A stretch of DNA of 64,000 bases from Aquabacter sediminis (GTDB taxonomy: Bacteria > Pseudomonadota > Alphaproteobacteria > Rhizobiales > Xanthobacteraceae): assembly GCF_028863665.1 (NCBI RefSeq), contig NZ_JARBFX010000006.1:346466-410465 (forward strand). The letters run 5' to 3'. The notes beneath the pieces are model-generated. The model did not search any database, was not told where the DNA came from, and saw only the letters and a program-made list of their open reading frames with translations. Position 1 is the first letter of the stretch; every line of letters begins with the position of its first letter. Of the stretch, positions 27,754-38,069 are shown one piece after another. The position numbers were made by a program, and so were the translations under genes.

Positions 27754-28544
27754 GCGCGCCCCCCGACGAGACCGAACTGCTGGCCGCCGAATATGTGCTC
27801 GGCCTTCTGGACGCGCCCGACGAGGCGCGAGCCGCCCAGCGGGTGCACGCTGATGCCGCTTTTGCCACCCTGGTGGAAACCTGGCGCGCACGCTTCGCCG
27901 AGCTGGACATCACCGCGCCCGCAGGCGCGCCAGATCCAGCCCTGTTCGCCCGCATCGCCGCGACGCTGGACCAGGACGAGGCGCCAGCATCCTCCCCCAG
28001 AGCGGCACCCGAGCCCTCACCCGCGCGCGCCGAGACGGCGCCGGCCCGGCCGTCGGCCGGGCGCGCCACGCATGGCGGGGCGGACAGCCTTATGGCGCGC
28101 CTATGGGACAGCCTCGGCTTCTGGCGCACGGCGGGCTTTGCGGGCGCGGCGGCAAGCCTCCTCCTGGTTCTGGCCATCGCCTTCAGCCCGCTCGGGCGGG
28201 CGCCGCAGCCGCAATTCGTGGCGGTGCTCATGGAAGCCCAGGGCGAGCCGGCGGCGGTTGTGAACGCCTATGCGGACGGCACCGCCGACCTCATTCCGCT
28301 GCGCCCCATCGCCGTTCCCGATGGCCGGGTGCTGGAAGTGTGGACGCTCCAGGACCCGGCGCGAGGTCCCGTCTCCATCGGCCTTGCGGGCGAGGCGCGG
28401 CGCATCCGGCTCGACTTGAAGACTCTGCCGCGCACCGGGCCGGACCAACTGTTCGAGATCACCCTGGAGCCCCGTGGGGGCTCTCCCATCGGGCGGCCCA
28501 CGGGGCCAATCCTGATGAAGGGCACCACCAGCCTCGCCTTGTGA
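27750..28544 (+). CDS. Anti-sigma factor, RskA type
   Basis: Membrane-anchored anti-sigma factor of 264 residues. The N-terminal cytoplasmic part (LLAAEYVLGLLDAPDEARAAQ) is the sigma-binding domain typical of RskA-like proteins and lacks the zinc HxxxCxxC motif. A Pro/Ala-rich linker (about 85-115) leads to one membrane helix (about 127-150, GFAGAAASLLLVLAIAF). The periplasmic RskA-C domain follows (VWTLQDPARGPVSIGLAG, LFEITLEPRGGSPIGRPTGP). It overlaps the sigma gene by 4 bp. Release would follow regulated proteolysis in this family. Confidence 0.9.
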   Translation: MSAPPDETELLAAEYVLGLLDAPDEARAAQRVHADAAFATLVETWRARFAELDITAPAGAPDPALFARIAATLDQDEAPASSPRAAPEPSPARAETAPARPSAGRATHGGADSLMARLWDSLGFWRTAGFAGAAASLLLVLAIAFSPLGRAPQPQFVAVLMEAQGEPAAVVNAYADGTADLIPLRPIAVPDGRVLEVWTLQDPARGPVSIGLAGEARRIRLDLKTLPRTGPDQLFEITLEPRGGSPIGRPTGPILMKGTTSLAL

Positions 28545-28593
28545 GCGGGCGGGGCCGGCAAGAGACCAAAGGCGCCCAAAGGGTGCCCAATGT

Positions 28594-28621
28594 AAGCCGG
28601 CCATTGTCTCGCCGGCTTTCG
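28594..28621 (+). terminator. Terminator after the anti-sigma gene
   Basis: Stem AAGCCGGC/GCCGGCTT (28594-28601 with 28611-28618), 9-nt loop, then a short pyrimidine run TC. Weak U-tract. Confidence 0.5.
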
Positions 28622-28791
28622 GGTGTTAAGAACGCGCCCTTCAAGAGGACGGCCACGCCGATCCAGCCGACCGGGCCGAGAGCCCGGAGGTCCCCGCCCG
28701 ACAGCGCGATGCGCCCTCGGGCGCGATGGGCGTTGGGCGCACCCTCGCGAAACCCCTCTGGCCTTGCGGCCGGAGATCACCGGACGGACCC

Positions 28792-30318
28792 ATGTTCGAC
28801 AGCCTTTCCGACCGCCTCGGCGGCATACTCGACAAGCTCAAGCGGCGCGGCGCGCTCACCGAGGCCGACGTCGGGGAAGCCATGCGCGAAGTGCGGCGCG
28901 CCCTGATCGAGGCGGACGTCGCCCTCGACGTGGTGAAGAGCTTCACCGACAAGGTGCGCGAGCGCGCCATCGGCGTCGAGGTGGTCAAGTCCGTGACCCC
29001 CGGCCAGATGGTGGTGAAGATCGTCCATGACGAACTCGTCGCCATGCTGGGCTCGGACGCCGATCCCATCGACCTCAACGCCCCTGCCCCCGTGCCGATC
29101 CTCATGGTCGGCCTGCAGGGCTCGGGCAAGACCACCTCCACCGCCAAGATCGCCAAGCGCCTGACCGAGAAGGGCAAGCGCCGCGTGCTGATGGCCTCGC
29201 TCGACACCCGCCGCCCGGCAGCCATGGAGCAATTGGCGACGCTGGGTTCCCAGGTGGGCGTGGCGACGCTGCCCATCGTGGCCGGCCAGTCGGCGGTGCA
29301 GATCGCCCGCCGCGCCATGGAGGCGGGCCGCTTCGGCAATTATGACGTGGTGATGCTCGACACCGCCGGCCGCGTCACCCTCGACGAGGGGCTGATGGCG
29401 GAGGTGGCCGAGGTGAAGGCCGCCACCGGGCCGCACGAAGTGCTCCTCGTCGCCGACGCCCTCACCGGCCAGGACGCGGTGAACACCGCCAAGGCGTTCG
29501 ACGCCCGCGTGGGCCTCACCGGCATCATCCTCACCCGCGCCGACGGCGACGGGCGCGGCGGCGCAGCCCTTTCCATGCGCGCCGTCACCGGCAAGCCCAT
29601 CAAGCTGATCGGCACCGGCGAAAAGATGGACGCGCTGGAGGATTTCGATCCCAAGCGCGTGGCCGGCCGCATCCTCGGCATGGGCGACGTGGTGGCCCTC
29701 GTCGAGAAGGCGGTCGAAAATATCGACGTCGAGAAGGCCAAGGCCGTCGCCGAGAAGATGCGCAAGGGCGCGTTCGATCTCGAAGACCTGCGCGACCAGC
29801 TCGGCCAGATGCAGAAGCTCGGCGGCATGTCCGGCCTCATGGGCATGCTGCCCGGCATCGCCAAGGTGAAGAACCAGATCGCATCGGCCAATATCGACGA
29901 CAAGGTTTTCCGCCGGCAGGTGGCCATCATCAATTCCATGACCCGCCAGGAGCGGCGGAACCCGAAGGTGCTGGACGCCTCCCGCAAGCGCCGCGTGGCC
30001 GCGGGCTCGGGCACCAAGGTGGAAGAGATCAACCGGCTGCTGAAAATGCATCGTCAGATGGCCGACATGATGAAGGCCATGGGCGGGGCCGCCGGCAAGC
30101 GCGGCCCCATGGCGGGCCTCGCCAACATGTTCGGCCTTGGCGGAGGCGGGCCTTCACCGGAAATGCTTCAGCAGATGGCCGAGAAGATGCCCGGTGGCGC
30201 TGGCGGGCTGCCGCCGACCATGCCGGGCCTTGGAAAGGGCCTGCCTCCCAACTTCCCCGGCGGGCTTCCCGGCCTGCCGCGCGGCCTTCCGGGTCTCGGA
30301 GGTCCGAAGAAGAAGTGA
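28792..30318 (+). CDS. ffh: Signal recognition particle protein Ffh
   Basis: GTPase of the signal recognition particle (508 residues) that binds signal peptides and 4.5S RNA and docks with FtsY. The N domain starts FDSLSDRLGGILDKLKRRG. The G domain has GLQGSGKTT (from residue 107), DTRRPAAMEQL, DTAGR and TRADGDGRGG. The C-terminal M domain is Met- and Gly-rich and ends in repeats of G/P/L. The start at 28792 gives the standard N-terminus; an in-frame ATG at 28726 is not supported. First gene of ffh-rpsP-rimM. Confidence 0.97.
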   Translation: MFDSLSDRLGGILDKLKRRGALTEADVGEAMREVRRALIEADVALDVVKSFTDKVRERAIGVEVVKSVTPGQMVVKIVHDELVAMLGSDADPIDLNAPAPVPILMVGLQGSGKTTSTAKIAKRLTEKGKRRVLMASLDTRRPAAMEQLATLGSQVGVATLPIVAGQSAVQIARRAMEAGRFGNYDVVMLDTAGRVTLDEGLMAEVAEVKAATGPHEVLLVADALTGQDAVNTAKAFDARVGLTGIILTRADGDGRGGAALSMRAVTGKPIKLIGTGEKMDALEDFDPKRVAGRILGMGDVVALVEKAVENIDVEKAKAVAEKMRKGAFDLEDLRDQLGQMQKLGGMSGLMGMLPGIAKVKNQIASANIDDKVFRRQVAIINSMTRQERRNPKVLDASRKRRVAAGSGTKVEEINRLLKMHRQMADMMKAMGGAAGKRGPMAGLANMFGLGGGGPSPEMLQQMAEKMPGGAGGLPPTMPGLGKGLPPNFPGGLPGLPRGLPGLGGPKKK

Positions 30319-30461
30319 CCGCGCGGCGGAGAGCGCCGTCGCGGCCGGATCGACCGGCCGTGTGCGGACCTTCGCCCGCGCCTCCACCCCAACCCCGCGC
30401 CGGCCTCGCTTCTGCCTGGACGTCGCGGTCCGAAACATGACGCCTTGAAAGGAAAAGTCCC

Positions 30462-30818
30462 ATGTCCCTGAAGATCCGCCTCGCCCGCGGCGGCGCCAAG
30501 AAGCGCCCCTATTACCGCATCGTCGTCGCTGACGCCCGTTCGCCCCGCGACGGCCGCTTCATCGAGAAGATCGGCACCTACAACCCGCTGATCGCCGGTG
30601 AGCGCGTCACCATCGACGTGGAGAAGGCCAAGGCCTGGCTCGAAAAGGGCGCCCAGCCCACCGATCGCGTGGCCCGCTTCCTCGACGCCCAGGGCCTCCT
30701 GAAGCGCGAAGCCCGCAACAACCCGAAGAAGGCCGAGCCCGGCAAGAAGGCCCAGGAGCGCGCCGCCGAGCGGGCCAAGGCCGCCGAAGCCGCCGCTGCC
30801 GCCGCCTCCGCCGAGTGA
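30462..30818 (+). CDS. rpsP: 30S ribosomal protein S16
   Basis: A 118-residue protein with the family N-terminus ([20 protein letters not shown]) and [11 protein letters not shown]. An Ala/Lys-rich C-terminal tail extends about 30 residues beyond the E. coli form, as in other alphaproteobacteria. A GAAAGGAAAAG site precedes the ATG. It lies 143 bp after ffh. Confidence 0.97.
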   Translation: MSLKIRLARGGAKKRPYYRIVVADARSPRDGRFIEKIGTYNPLIAGERVTIDVEKAKAWLEKGAQPTDRVARFLDAQGLLKREARNNPKKAEPGKKAQERAAERAKAAEAAAAAASAE

Positions 30819-30834
30819 GGTGGCATGGACGGCT

Positions 30835-30862
30835 CCCCGCGCCGGTCGTCGTGACCGCGGGG
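30835..30862 (+). other. Hairpin between rpsP and rimM
   Basis: Stem CCCCGCG/CGCGGGG (30835-30841 with 30856-30862) without a T run. It could protect the rpsP end or act together with the next hairpin. Confidence 0.4.
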
Positions 30863-30882
30863 GTGCCGTCCTTTCGCCCTGA

Positions 30883-30911
30883 AGCGCGGCGGCCCCGCCG
30901 GCGCGCTTTTC
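30883..30911 (+). terminator. Terminator-like hairpin between rpsP and rimM
   Basis: AGCGCG/CGCGCT (30883-30888 with 30902-30907), extended inward by CGG/CCG after one mismatch, followed by TTTT. It may attenuate transcription into rimM. Confidence 0.5.
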
Positions 30912-30966
30912 CGCCCGCCCCGGAGACGGTGGCGGGATGACACCGTTTCAGCATGCAGGGCCTGCC

Positions 30967-31515
30967 ATGACCGACCGTGTTCTCATCGCGCGCATCGGCG
31001 CGCCGCACGGGGTGCGGGGCGAAGTGCGCCTGTTCGTCTTCGGGGCGGACCCCGAGGCGCTGTTCGACTATCCCCTCACGGATGAAGCTGGCACCCGCAC
31101 CTTTACGGTGGCGAGCCTGCGCCCTGCCAAGGACCATTTCGTCGCCCGCCTGAAGGGCGTCGACGACCGCAATGCGGCCGAGAAGCTCACTAACACGGAC
31201 CTCTTTGTGCCCCGCGAGGCCCTGCCGCCCGCCGAGGACGAGGACACCTTCTACCATGCCGACCTGATCGGCCTGCGCGCCGAGGCCCCCGATGGCACGC
31301 TGCTCGGCACCGTCACCGCCCTGTTCGACTTCGGCGCCGGCGACATTCTTGAATATGCCCCCGCCGGAGGCGGCAAGACGCGCCTCGTGCCCTTCACCCG
31401 CGCCGCCGTTCCGGTGGTCGAGGTGGCGGCCGGTCGGGTGGTCATCGACGCTCCCGCAGAAATCGAGGGCGAGCCGCAAGGCGGCACCGACAGCGAAGCC
31501 CCAGACGAGACCTGA
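30967..31515 (+). CDS. rimM: 16S rRNA processing protein RimM
   Basis: Ribosome maturation factor of 182 residues that helps assemble the 30S head domain and binds S19. The N-terminal RimM barrel (VLIARIGAPHGVRGEVRLFVF) and the C-terminal PRC-like part (DTFYHADLIGLRAEAPDGTLLGTV, KTRLVPFTRAAVPVVEVAAGRVVI) are complete. The ATG at 30967 is chosen; an in-frame ATG at 30937 would add ten unconserved residues. In most relatives trmD and rplS follow; here the next gene is a convergent membrane protein. Confidence 0.93.
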   Translation: MTDRVLIARIGAPHGVRGEVRLFVFGADPEALFDYPLTDEAGTRTFTVASLRPAKDHFVARLKGVDDRNAAEKLTNTDLFVPREALPPAEDEDTFYHADLIGLRAEAPDGTLLGTVTALFDFGAGDILEYAPAGGGKTRLVPFTRAAVPVVEVAAGRVVIDAPAEIEGEPQGGTDSEAPDET

Positions 31516-31554
31516 TGCCGCACAAGGGTGCCGAGGCGGCCCCCGGCTGTCGGA

Positions 31555-32055
31555 TCAGTGGCCTTTGGCGCTGATCTTGTCGGAGAAGGCGAGCACCAGG
31601 CTCGAGCCGACGAACACCACGTGGATGATGACGAGCCAGGTCAGGTAGCTCGGGTCCGCATCCGGCTTCAAATTCATGAACGCTTTGAGCAGCGCGATGG
31701 CGGAGATGGCCACGATGGAGGCCAACAGCTTCTGCTTGAGGCCGGCAAAGTCCACCTGCGTCATCCATTCCGGCCAGTCCGGATGCCCCTTCGGGTCAAT
31801 CTTGGAGACGAAGTTCTCGTAGCCCGAGAAGATGACGATCAGCACCAGGTTGCCGGTGAAGGTCAGGTCCACCAGCGTCAGCACGCCCAGGATGATGTCG
31901 CTCTCGGAGGCGCTGACCGCGTGGGTGACGAAGTGCAGCAGTTCGTGGCCGAACTTGAACAGCAGCACCAGCAGCGAGACCACCAGCCCCACATAGAAGG
32001 GCGCCATCAGCCAGCGGCTGCGGAACAGCACCTGTTCAAGCGCGCGTTCGAGCAT
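31555..32055 (-). CDS. UPF0114 (TIGR00645, YqhA) membrane protein
   Basis: A 166-residue inner-membrane protein with about four helices (WLMAPFYVGLVVSLLVLLFK; FTGNLVLIVIFSGYENF; ASIVAISAIALLKAF; LVIIHVVFVGSSLVLAF). The sequence ENFVSKID and the KLLASIVAISAI segment are typical of the family, whose function is unknown. The ATG at 32055 is preferred to a TTG at 32064. It interrupts the expected rimM-trmD order and is convergent with rimM. Confidence 0.88.
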   Translation of the reverse strand: MLERALEQVLFRSRWLMAPFYVGLVVSLLVLLFKFGHELLHFVTHAVSASESDIILGVLTLVDLTFTGNLVLIVIFSGYENFVSKIDPKGHPDWPEWMTQVDFAGLKQKLLASIVAISAIALLKAFMNLKPDADPSYLTWLVIIHVVFVGSSLVLAFSDKISAKGH

Positions 32056-32115
32056 CGTCCCCAAGCCCCCATCGTCGTTGCGTGAGGGGTGCCATGCGGC
32101 AGCGCAAAAGGCAAC

Positions 32116-32137
32116 GGGGCCGCAGCCCTTCGGCCCC
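32116..32137 (-). terminator. Terminator of the sugar ABC operon
   Basis: Stem GGGGCCG/CGGCCCC (32137-32131 with 32122-32116 on the minus strand), 8-nt loop, followed on that strand by GTTGCCTTTTG. It lies 35 bp past the stop of the last permease gene. Confidence 0.6.
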
Positions 32138-32172
32138 GGCCCCGCCCGGTCCCATGCCCCGTAGGCCTGACC

Positions 32173-33054
32173 CTATTCCTTCACCGCACCGGTCATGGAT
32201 GAGACGTAATAGTCCACGAAGAAGGAATAGAGGATCACCACCGGCAGCGAGCCGATCAGCGCGCCCGCCATCAAGGCTCCCCATTCATAGACGTCCGATC
32301 GCACCAGCTCGGTGAGCACGCCCACCGGCACGGTCTTGTTTTCCGACGACTGGATGAAGGTCAGCGCATAGATGAACTCGTTCCAGGACAAGGTGAAGGA
32401 GAAGATGCCCGCCGAGATCAGGCCCGGCACGGAAAGCGGCAGCAGCACCTTGATGAGGATCTGCCAGCGCGAGGCCCCGTCCACCAGGGCGCACTCCTCA
32501 AGCTCATAAGGAATGGAGCGGAAATAGCCCATGAGCAGCCAGGTGGAGAAAGGCACGAGGAAGGTGGGATAGGTGAGGATGAGGGCAAGCTTGGTGTCGT
32601 AGATGCCGAGCTTGAACACCATCAGCGCCAGCGGGATGAACAGGATGGACGGCGGCACCAGATAGGCCAGGAAGATGCCGAGCCCGACCCAGCGCGAGCC
32701 ATGGAAGCGCAGGCGCTCAATGGCATAGGCGGCGAACACCGAAGCCATCAGCGAGATGAAGGTGGCGCACACCGAAATCAGCATCGTGTTCCAGAGCCAG
32801 CCCGGATAGGAGGTCTCGAACAACAGATACTTGATGTGCTCAAGGGTGGGCTCCACCACCCAGAGAGGAGAGTAATTGGTGTAGTCGGTCAGTTGGTAGT
32901 TCGGCTTGATGGCGGTGATCGCCATCCAATAGAACGGAAACAACAGCACGAAGACAAAGATGAGCAGCGGCAGGACCACCGTGATCAGGCGCTTCGGCAG
33001 GCTGTCCAGATAGCTCATGCCGGTGGAATTGTCGGTGACGGACGAGTTGCTCAT
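32173..33054 (-). CDS. Sugar ABC transporter permease, MalG type
   Basis: Inner-membrane subunit of a carbohydrate importer (293 residues, six helices). The cytoplasmic EAA loop that contacts the ATPase reads EECALVDGASRWQILIKVLL. It is the last gene of the operon ATPase, binding protein, MalF-type permease, MalG-type permease. The ATG has a GGGAGG site and lies 64 bp after the partner permease. The substrate is probably a sugar, polyol or glycerol-phosphate-like compound and cannot be fixed from sequence. Confidence 0.9.
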   Translation of the reverse strand: MSNSSVTDNSTGMSYLDSLPKRLITVVLPLLIFVFVLLFPFYWMAITAIKPNYQLTDYTNYSPLWVVEPTLEHIKYLLFETSYPGWLWNTMLISVCATFISLMASVFAAYAIERLRFHGSRWVGLGIFLAYLVPPSILFIPLALMVFKLGIYDTKLALILTYPTFLVPFSTWLLMGYFRSIPYELEECALVDGASRWQILIKVLLPLSVPGLISAGIFSFTLSWNEFIYALTFIQSSENKTVPVGVLTELVRSDVYEWGALMAGALIGSLPVVILYSFFVDYYVSSMTGAVKE

Positions 33055-33118
33055 GGCCGGGCCTCCCGAAGCGGGGGGTGGATCGCGGTGCGGGGCGTGA
33101 GAAGGATGAAGGCGCGCA

Positions 33119-34066
33119 TCAGTCGCCCCCGCCCTGCTGCCACTTGCGGCGCTGCAGGCCGAAATAGCTGAACAGGATCGCCGCCAGCAGGAAGGGGATC
33201 ATAGCCACTGCAATGGCCGCGCCCTCGCCCAATTGGCCGCCGGGAATGGCCCGCTGGAAGGACAAGGTCGCCATCAGATGGGTGGCATTGAGCGGCCCGC
33301 CTCGGGTGAGCACATAGATCAACTGGAAGTCGGTGAAGGTGAACAGCACCGAGAAGGTCATCACCACCGCGATGATGGGCGAGAGCATGGGCAAGGTGAT
33401 GAAGCGGAAGCGCTGCCAGCCGCTCGCCCCATCCAAAGTCGCCGCCTCATGCAGGGATTGCGGGATGGTCTGGAGGCCCGCCAGCAGCGAGATGGCCACG
33501 AACGGAATGCCGCGCCACACATTGGCGGCGATCACGGACGCCCGCGCATTGGTGGAATCGCCGAGGAAGTTGATGTTGTGATCGATGAGCCCCATTTTGA
33601 TGAGAGCCCACGAAATCACCGAGAACTGGGCGTCGAAGATCCACCAGAATGCGATGGCGGACAGCACGGTGGGCACCACCCACGGCAGCAGCACGATGGC
33701 GCGGAAGAAGCTCTTGAACGGCAGGTGCTGGTTCAGCAGCAGCGCCAGCCACAGGCCGAGTGCGAATTTCAGGATTGAGGCGGCGGTCGTGTAGAGGACG
33801 GTGTTGAACACCGCCAGCCAGAACACGCTATCCTCCCACATGAACTGGTAGTTCTCCAGTCCGATGAAGACCCCCTCCCGGCCGATGCGCGTGTCGGTGA
33901 AGCCGAGCCACACGCCGAGCCCGAGCGGGTAGGTGAGGAACAGCAGCAGGAACACCGCCGCCGGCAGAAGAAATACGAGGCCGAGCACATGCCGCCCCTG
34001 GCCGATGCCGGCCCACCAGGATCTGCCGGATGCCCGAGGGGCCTCCCGCGCCGCCACGTCTGCCAT
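33119..34066 (-). CDS. Sugar ABC transporter permease, MalF type
   Basis: Second permease subunit (315 residues). One helix near residue 35 (FLLPAAVFLLLFLTYPLGLG) and five further helices surround an EAA loop HEAATLDGASGWQRFRFITL. It pairs with the MalG-type permease downstream. The N-terminal 25 residues are hydrophilic and cytoplasmic. It lies third in the operon, about 150 bp after the binding-protein gene. Confidence 0.9.
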   Translation of the reverse strand: MADVAAREAPRASGRSWWAGIGQGRHVLGLVFLLPAAVFLLLFLTYPLGLGVWLGFTDTRIGREGVFIGLENYQFMWEDSVFWLAVFNTVLYTTAASILKFALGLWLALLLNQHLPFKSFFRAIVLLPWVVPTVLSAIAFWWIFDAQFSVISWALIKMGLIDHNINFLGDSTNARASVIAANVWRGIPFVAISLLAGLQTIPQSLHEAATLDGASGWQRFRFITLPMLSPIIAVVMTFSVLFTFTDFQLIYVLTRGGPLNATHLMATLSFQRAIPGGQLGEGAAIAVAMIPFLLAAILFSYFGLQRRKWQQGGGD

Positions 34067-34217
34067 GAAACCGCCTCTGAAGACTTGAACCGAAAGGAAG
34101 GATGAAGGCCCGGGGCGCGCCCTCGCGTCCCGGCTCTGTCAGCCGGCCTGCGCCTCCAGGGGGAGACGCATCACGGATGGAGCGAGCCGGGCGCCCAAGG
34201 GACGCCCGGCCCCGTCC

Positions 34218-35531
34218 TCAGCGATAGATGCGACTGGCGCGCTGCTCGGCGCGCCGGGCGGCTTCCTCGGGAGTGCGCTGGCCGGTGGCGGCTTCCGCCA
34301 CCATGTCCACCACGATCCAGTCCGCCATAGCGGCCGCGGACTGGGGACCGAGCGGGCCGGAATAGCCGTTCGGCCGCAGGGTCTCGGACGCCCGCGAATA
34401 GGGCTTGTGGATCGGGTTGTCGGTCCACACCGGATTGGAGGCGAAGGCCTTGAGGGTCTGGCAGCAATAGGCGCTGGCACCCGTGATCCAGGCATTCATC
34501 TGCGGCGCGTCGAACATGAAGGCGAGATAGGCCTGCGCCGCCTGTGGGAACTTGGAATATTTGAAGATGCAGGCAGAGGTGGTCTGGTGCAGCTCGATCT
34601 CCTTGCCCACCGGGCCGATGGGGAAGTTGGTGGAGCGCATGTCCGCCGCCATGTCGGCGAGCTTGGGGTCGTTCTTGGCCCCGTAATACACCGACACACC
34701 ATTGGCGGTGCAGGAGATTTCGCCGGCCAGGAAGGCGCGGTTGTTGTTCACGTCGAGCCAGCTCTCGGTGCCCGGAATGAAGGTCTTGTAGAGCTCGGCC
34801 ACATATTTCAGGGCGGCGACCGTCTCAGGGCTGTTGATGACCACCTTGCCGTTGTCATCCACCATCTTGCCGCCGTGGCTCCACAGCACCCAGTGGCAGA
34901 AATTGTTGCCGTCGCCGACGCCATGGCCGAGCGTGAAGCCCATGGGATGGCCCTTGGCTTTGAGCGCCTTGCCGAGCTCAAGGAAGCCCTTGGTGTCCTT
35001 CGGGAACTCGCTGAAGCCGGCTTCCTTCATCCAGCTGTCGCGATAAACGACCGCATTGCCGATGGTTGCCAGCGGCAGGGCGATGAACTTTCCATCCTTC
35101 TTGGCATAGAGGGCGGGGGCCTCGTACCAGCCGCCATACTTGTTGCCGAGCGCAGTGGCCAGCGGCGTCACGTCCAGGAGCTTGTCGGGATATTGCTGGG
35201 CGTCATCGAACCACACCCACACGATGTCCGGGCCCGAGCCCACATTGGCGGCCACCGCCGCCTTGGGACGGATGTCCTCCCAACTCTCCTTGTCGATGCG
35301 CACCTCGATGCCGGTGGCCTCGGTGAACTTCTTGGTGTTGGCGAGCCAGGCATCCTCCTCGCCCTTCACGAAGGGCGACCAGCGCAGCACGCGCAGCGAG
35401 GCACCGGCTTCCGGCTTGAACTCGGGCATGGCGCCCTGCGCGAAAGCCGGCCGCCCGGCCATGCCGCCCAATGCGGCCGCGCCGGCAAGCCCGGCGCCGC
35501 TCATGAGAAGATTGCGACGGGAAATATCCAT
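34218..35531 (-). CDS. Sugar ABC transporter substrate-binding protein (Tat signal)
   Basis: Periplasmic binding protein of 437 residues, extracellular-solute-binding family 1. The signal starts MDISRRNLLMSGAGLAGAAA and has a twin-arginine motif SRRNLL, so export by Tat is likely, with cleavage near AFAQ. The mature part has family features such as GKFIALPLATIGNAVVYRDSW and FLAGEISCTANGVSVYYG. It sits between the ATPase gene and the permeases. The site GGAGG precedes the ATG. Confidence 0.9.
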   Translation of the reverse strand: MDISRRNLLMSGAGLAGAAALGGMAGRPAFAQGAMPEFKPEAGASLRVLRWSPFVKGEEDAWLANTKKFTEATGIEVRIDKESWEDIRPKAAVAANVGSGPDIVWVWFDDAQQYPDKLLDVTPLATALGNKYGGWYEAPALYAKKDGKFIALPLATIGNAVVYRDSWMKEAGFSEFPKDTKGFLELGKALKAKGHPMGFTLGHGVGDGNNFCHWVLWSHGGKMVDDNGKVVINSPETVAALKYVAELYKTFIPGTESWLDVNNNRAFLAGEISCTANGVSVYYGAKNDPKLADMAADMRSTNFPIGPVGKEIELHQTTSACIFKYSKFPQAAQAYLAFMFDAPQMNAWITGASAYCCQTLKAFASNPVWTDNPIHKPYSRASETLRPNGYSGPLGPQSAAAMADWIVVDMVAEAATGQRTPEEAARRAEQRASRIYR

Positions 35532-35612
35532 TTGGCGTTCCTCCGGTGACGTCTTGGGGTCACTTCAAGCGCCGGCCGCTTCGTCTTGTGCGAGCGGTCT
35601 TTTCGGCGCGGT

Positions 35613-36695
<1,083 letters not shown>

Positions 36696-36995
36696 CCGTA
36701 AAAGCTCCCTGAGACTTCCAACCCGATCTATCGGCCTTCGGTCTCTCCGCCTTGAGGCGGGGCCGGGCCTTTCTTTGGACCGCAGGAAACGGTCGTTCGT
36801 CCGCCTTTTGCGGGAAGCCTCCGGCTGGAGCCGGACACGTCTCGGCGGTACGCGAACGATCATGGTGTGGCCGCCCGGCTGGATCAAGTGAATTTTAAAA
36901 CGATTGAACAAGCCATTGAATCCGCCTGCCGGGGCGCTTATCCAGGCAAGGCCGCCACCCGGCGGCGGACCGCCCCCAACGACCGAGCTTGCGCC
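36696..36995. other. Divergent promoter region, sugar importer / hydroxyacid dehydrogenase
   Basis: 300 bp without a supportable gene. An AT-rich island at 36888-36922 contains TTTTAAAA and a repeat ATTGAA (36903 and 36915 region), the only low-GC stretch here and the likely promoter/operator zone. No cognate regulator gene is in the window. Confidence 0.4.
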
Positions 36996-37961
36996 ATGAC
37001 CTCAGCCCCCCGCCCCTTCCTCCTCACCACCGGCTCTGTGATGGATCATGTGGTGGAGCGGCAACTGGCCGAGCATTTCACCCTGGTGGGCGGCATGGAC
37101 GTGGAAGGGGCGATCGCGGCCCACGGCCCCGAGATCCGCGCCATCGCCACCCGCGGCCGCCTGAAGGTGGACGAGGCCATGATGGCCCGCCTGCCCAAGC
37201 TTGAGATCGTCTCCAATTTCGGCGTCGGCTACGACACCGTGGACGCGTCCGCCGCCGCGAAGCGAGGCGTCGTGGTCACCAACACACCCGAAGTGCTCAA
37301 CGAGGAAGTGGCCGACCTGACGCTGGGCCTGCTGCTCGCCACCGTCCGCGAGATCCCCCAGGCGGATCGCTTCCTGCGCGAAGGCAAATGGCTCAACGGC
37401 GCCTATCCGCTGGGCCTCACCCTGCGCGAGCGCAAGGTGGGCATCGTTGGCATGGGCCGCATCGGCAAGGCCATCGCCCGCCGGATCGAAGCGTTCGGCC
37501 TGCCCATCTCCTATCACACCCGCACCCCGCAGGCGGACCTGCCCTATCGCCACTATGGCGACCTGGTGGCGCTGGCTGCTGACGTGGACACGCTCATCCT
37601 CATCCTGCCCGGTGGTCCCTCCACGAAGCACCTCATCAATGCGCAGGTGCTGGAGGCGCTGGGCCCCGACGGGATCCTGATCAATGTGGCGCGCGGCACC
37701 GTGGTGGACGAGCAGGCCCTTATCGCCGCCCTGAAAGCCGGGACCATCCGCGCCGCCGGCCTTGATGTGTTCGAGGACGAGCCGCGCGTGCCGGCCGAGT
37801 TGATCGCCATGCAGAATGTGGTGCTGCTGCCTCACGTGGGCTCCTCCACCCACTACACGCGCACTGCCATGGGGCAGTTGGTGGTGGACAACATCCTCTC
37901 CTGGTTCGCGGGCAAGGGGCCCATCACCCCGGTCGCCGAGACCCCCTGGCCGAAGGCCTGA
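36996..37961 (+). CDS. D-isomer 2-hydroxyacid dehydrogenase (GhrB/hydroxypyruvate reductase type)
   Basis: NAD(P)-dependent dehydrogenase of 321 residues. The cofactor-binding motif [16 protein letters not shown] (about 148-163) follows the catalytic-domain helix. [13 protein letters not shown] holds the catalytic Arg, DVFEDEP the Glu, and [12 protein letters not shown] the His. This pattern fits glyoxylate/hydroxypyruvate reductases. It is divergent from the sugar ABC importer, which suggests that the two may handle the same sugar acid or polyol, but that is only context. The ATG at 36996 lacks a strong ribosome site. Confidence 0.88.
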   Translation: MTSAPRPFLLTTGSVMDHVVERQLAEHFTLVGGMDVEGAIAAHGPEIRAIATRGRLKVDEAMMARLPKLEIVSNFGVGYDTVDASAAAKRGVVVTNTPEVLNEEVADLTLGLLLATVREIPQADRFLREGKWLNGAYPLGLTLRERKVGIVGMGRIGKAIARRIEAFGLPISYHTRTPQADLPYRHYGDLVALAADVDTLILILPGGPSTKHLINAQVLEALGPDGILINVARGTVVDEQALIAALKAGTIRAAGLDVFEDEPRVPAELIAMQNVVLLPHVGSSTHYTRTAMGQLVVDNILSWFAGKGPITPVAETPWPKA

Positions 37962-37980
37962 GGCGGCCCGCCTTGCACCC

Positions 37981-38006
37981 GAGCGGACGACACCCGTCGT
38001 CCGCTC
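37981..38006 (+). terminator. Strong hairpin after the hydroxyacid dehydrogenase
   Basis: A perfect 11-bp stem GAGCGGACGAC/GTCGTCCGCTC with a 4-nt ACCC loop. No T run follows, so it is either a U-less terminator or an mRNA 3'-end stabiliser. Confidence 0.5.
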
Positions 38007-38069
38007 CCCGCCGCCTGCAGCGGCATTGACGCGCTTCCCCATTGCGGGGGCCTGGGCTAGCCTTGCCCC

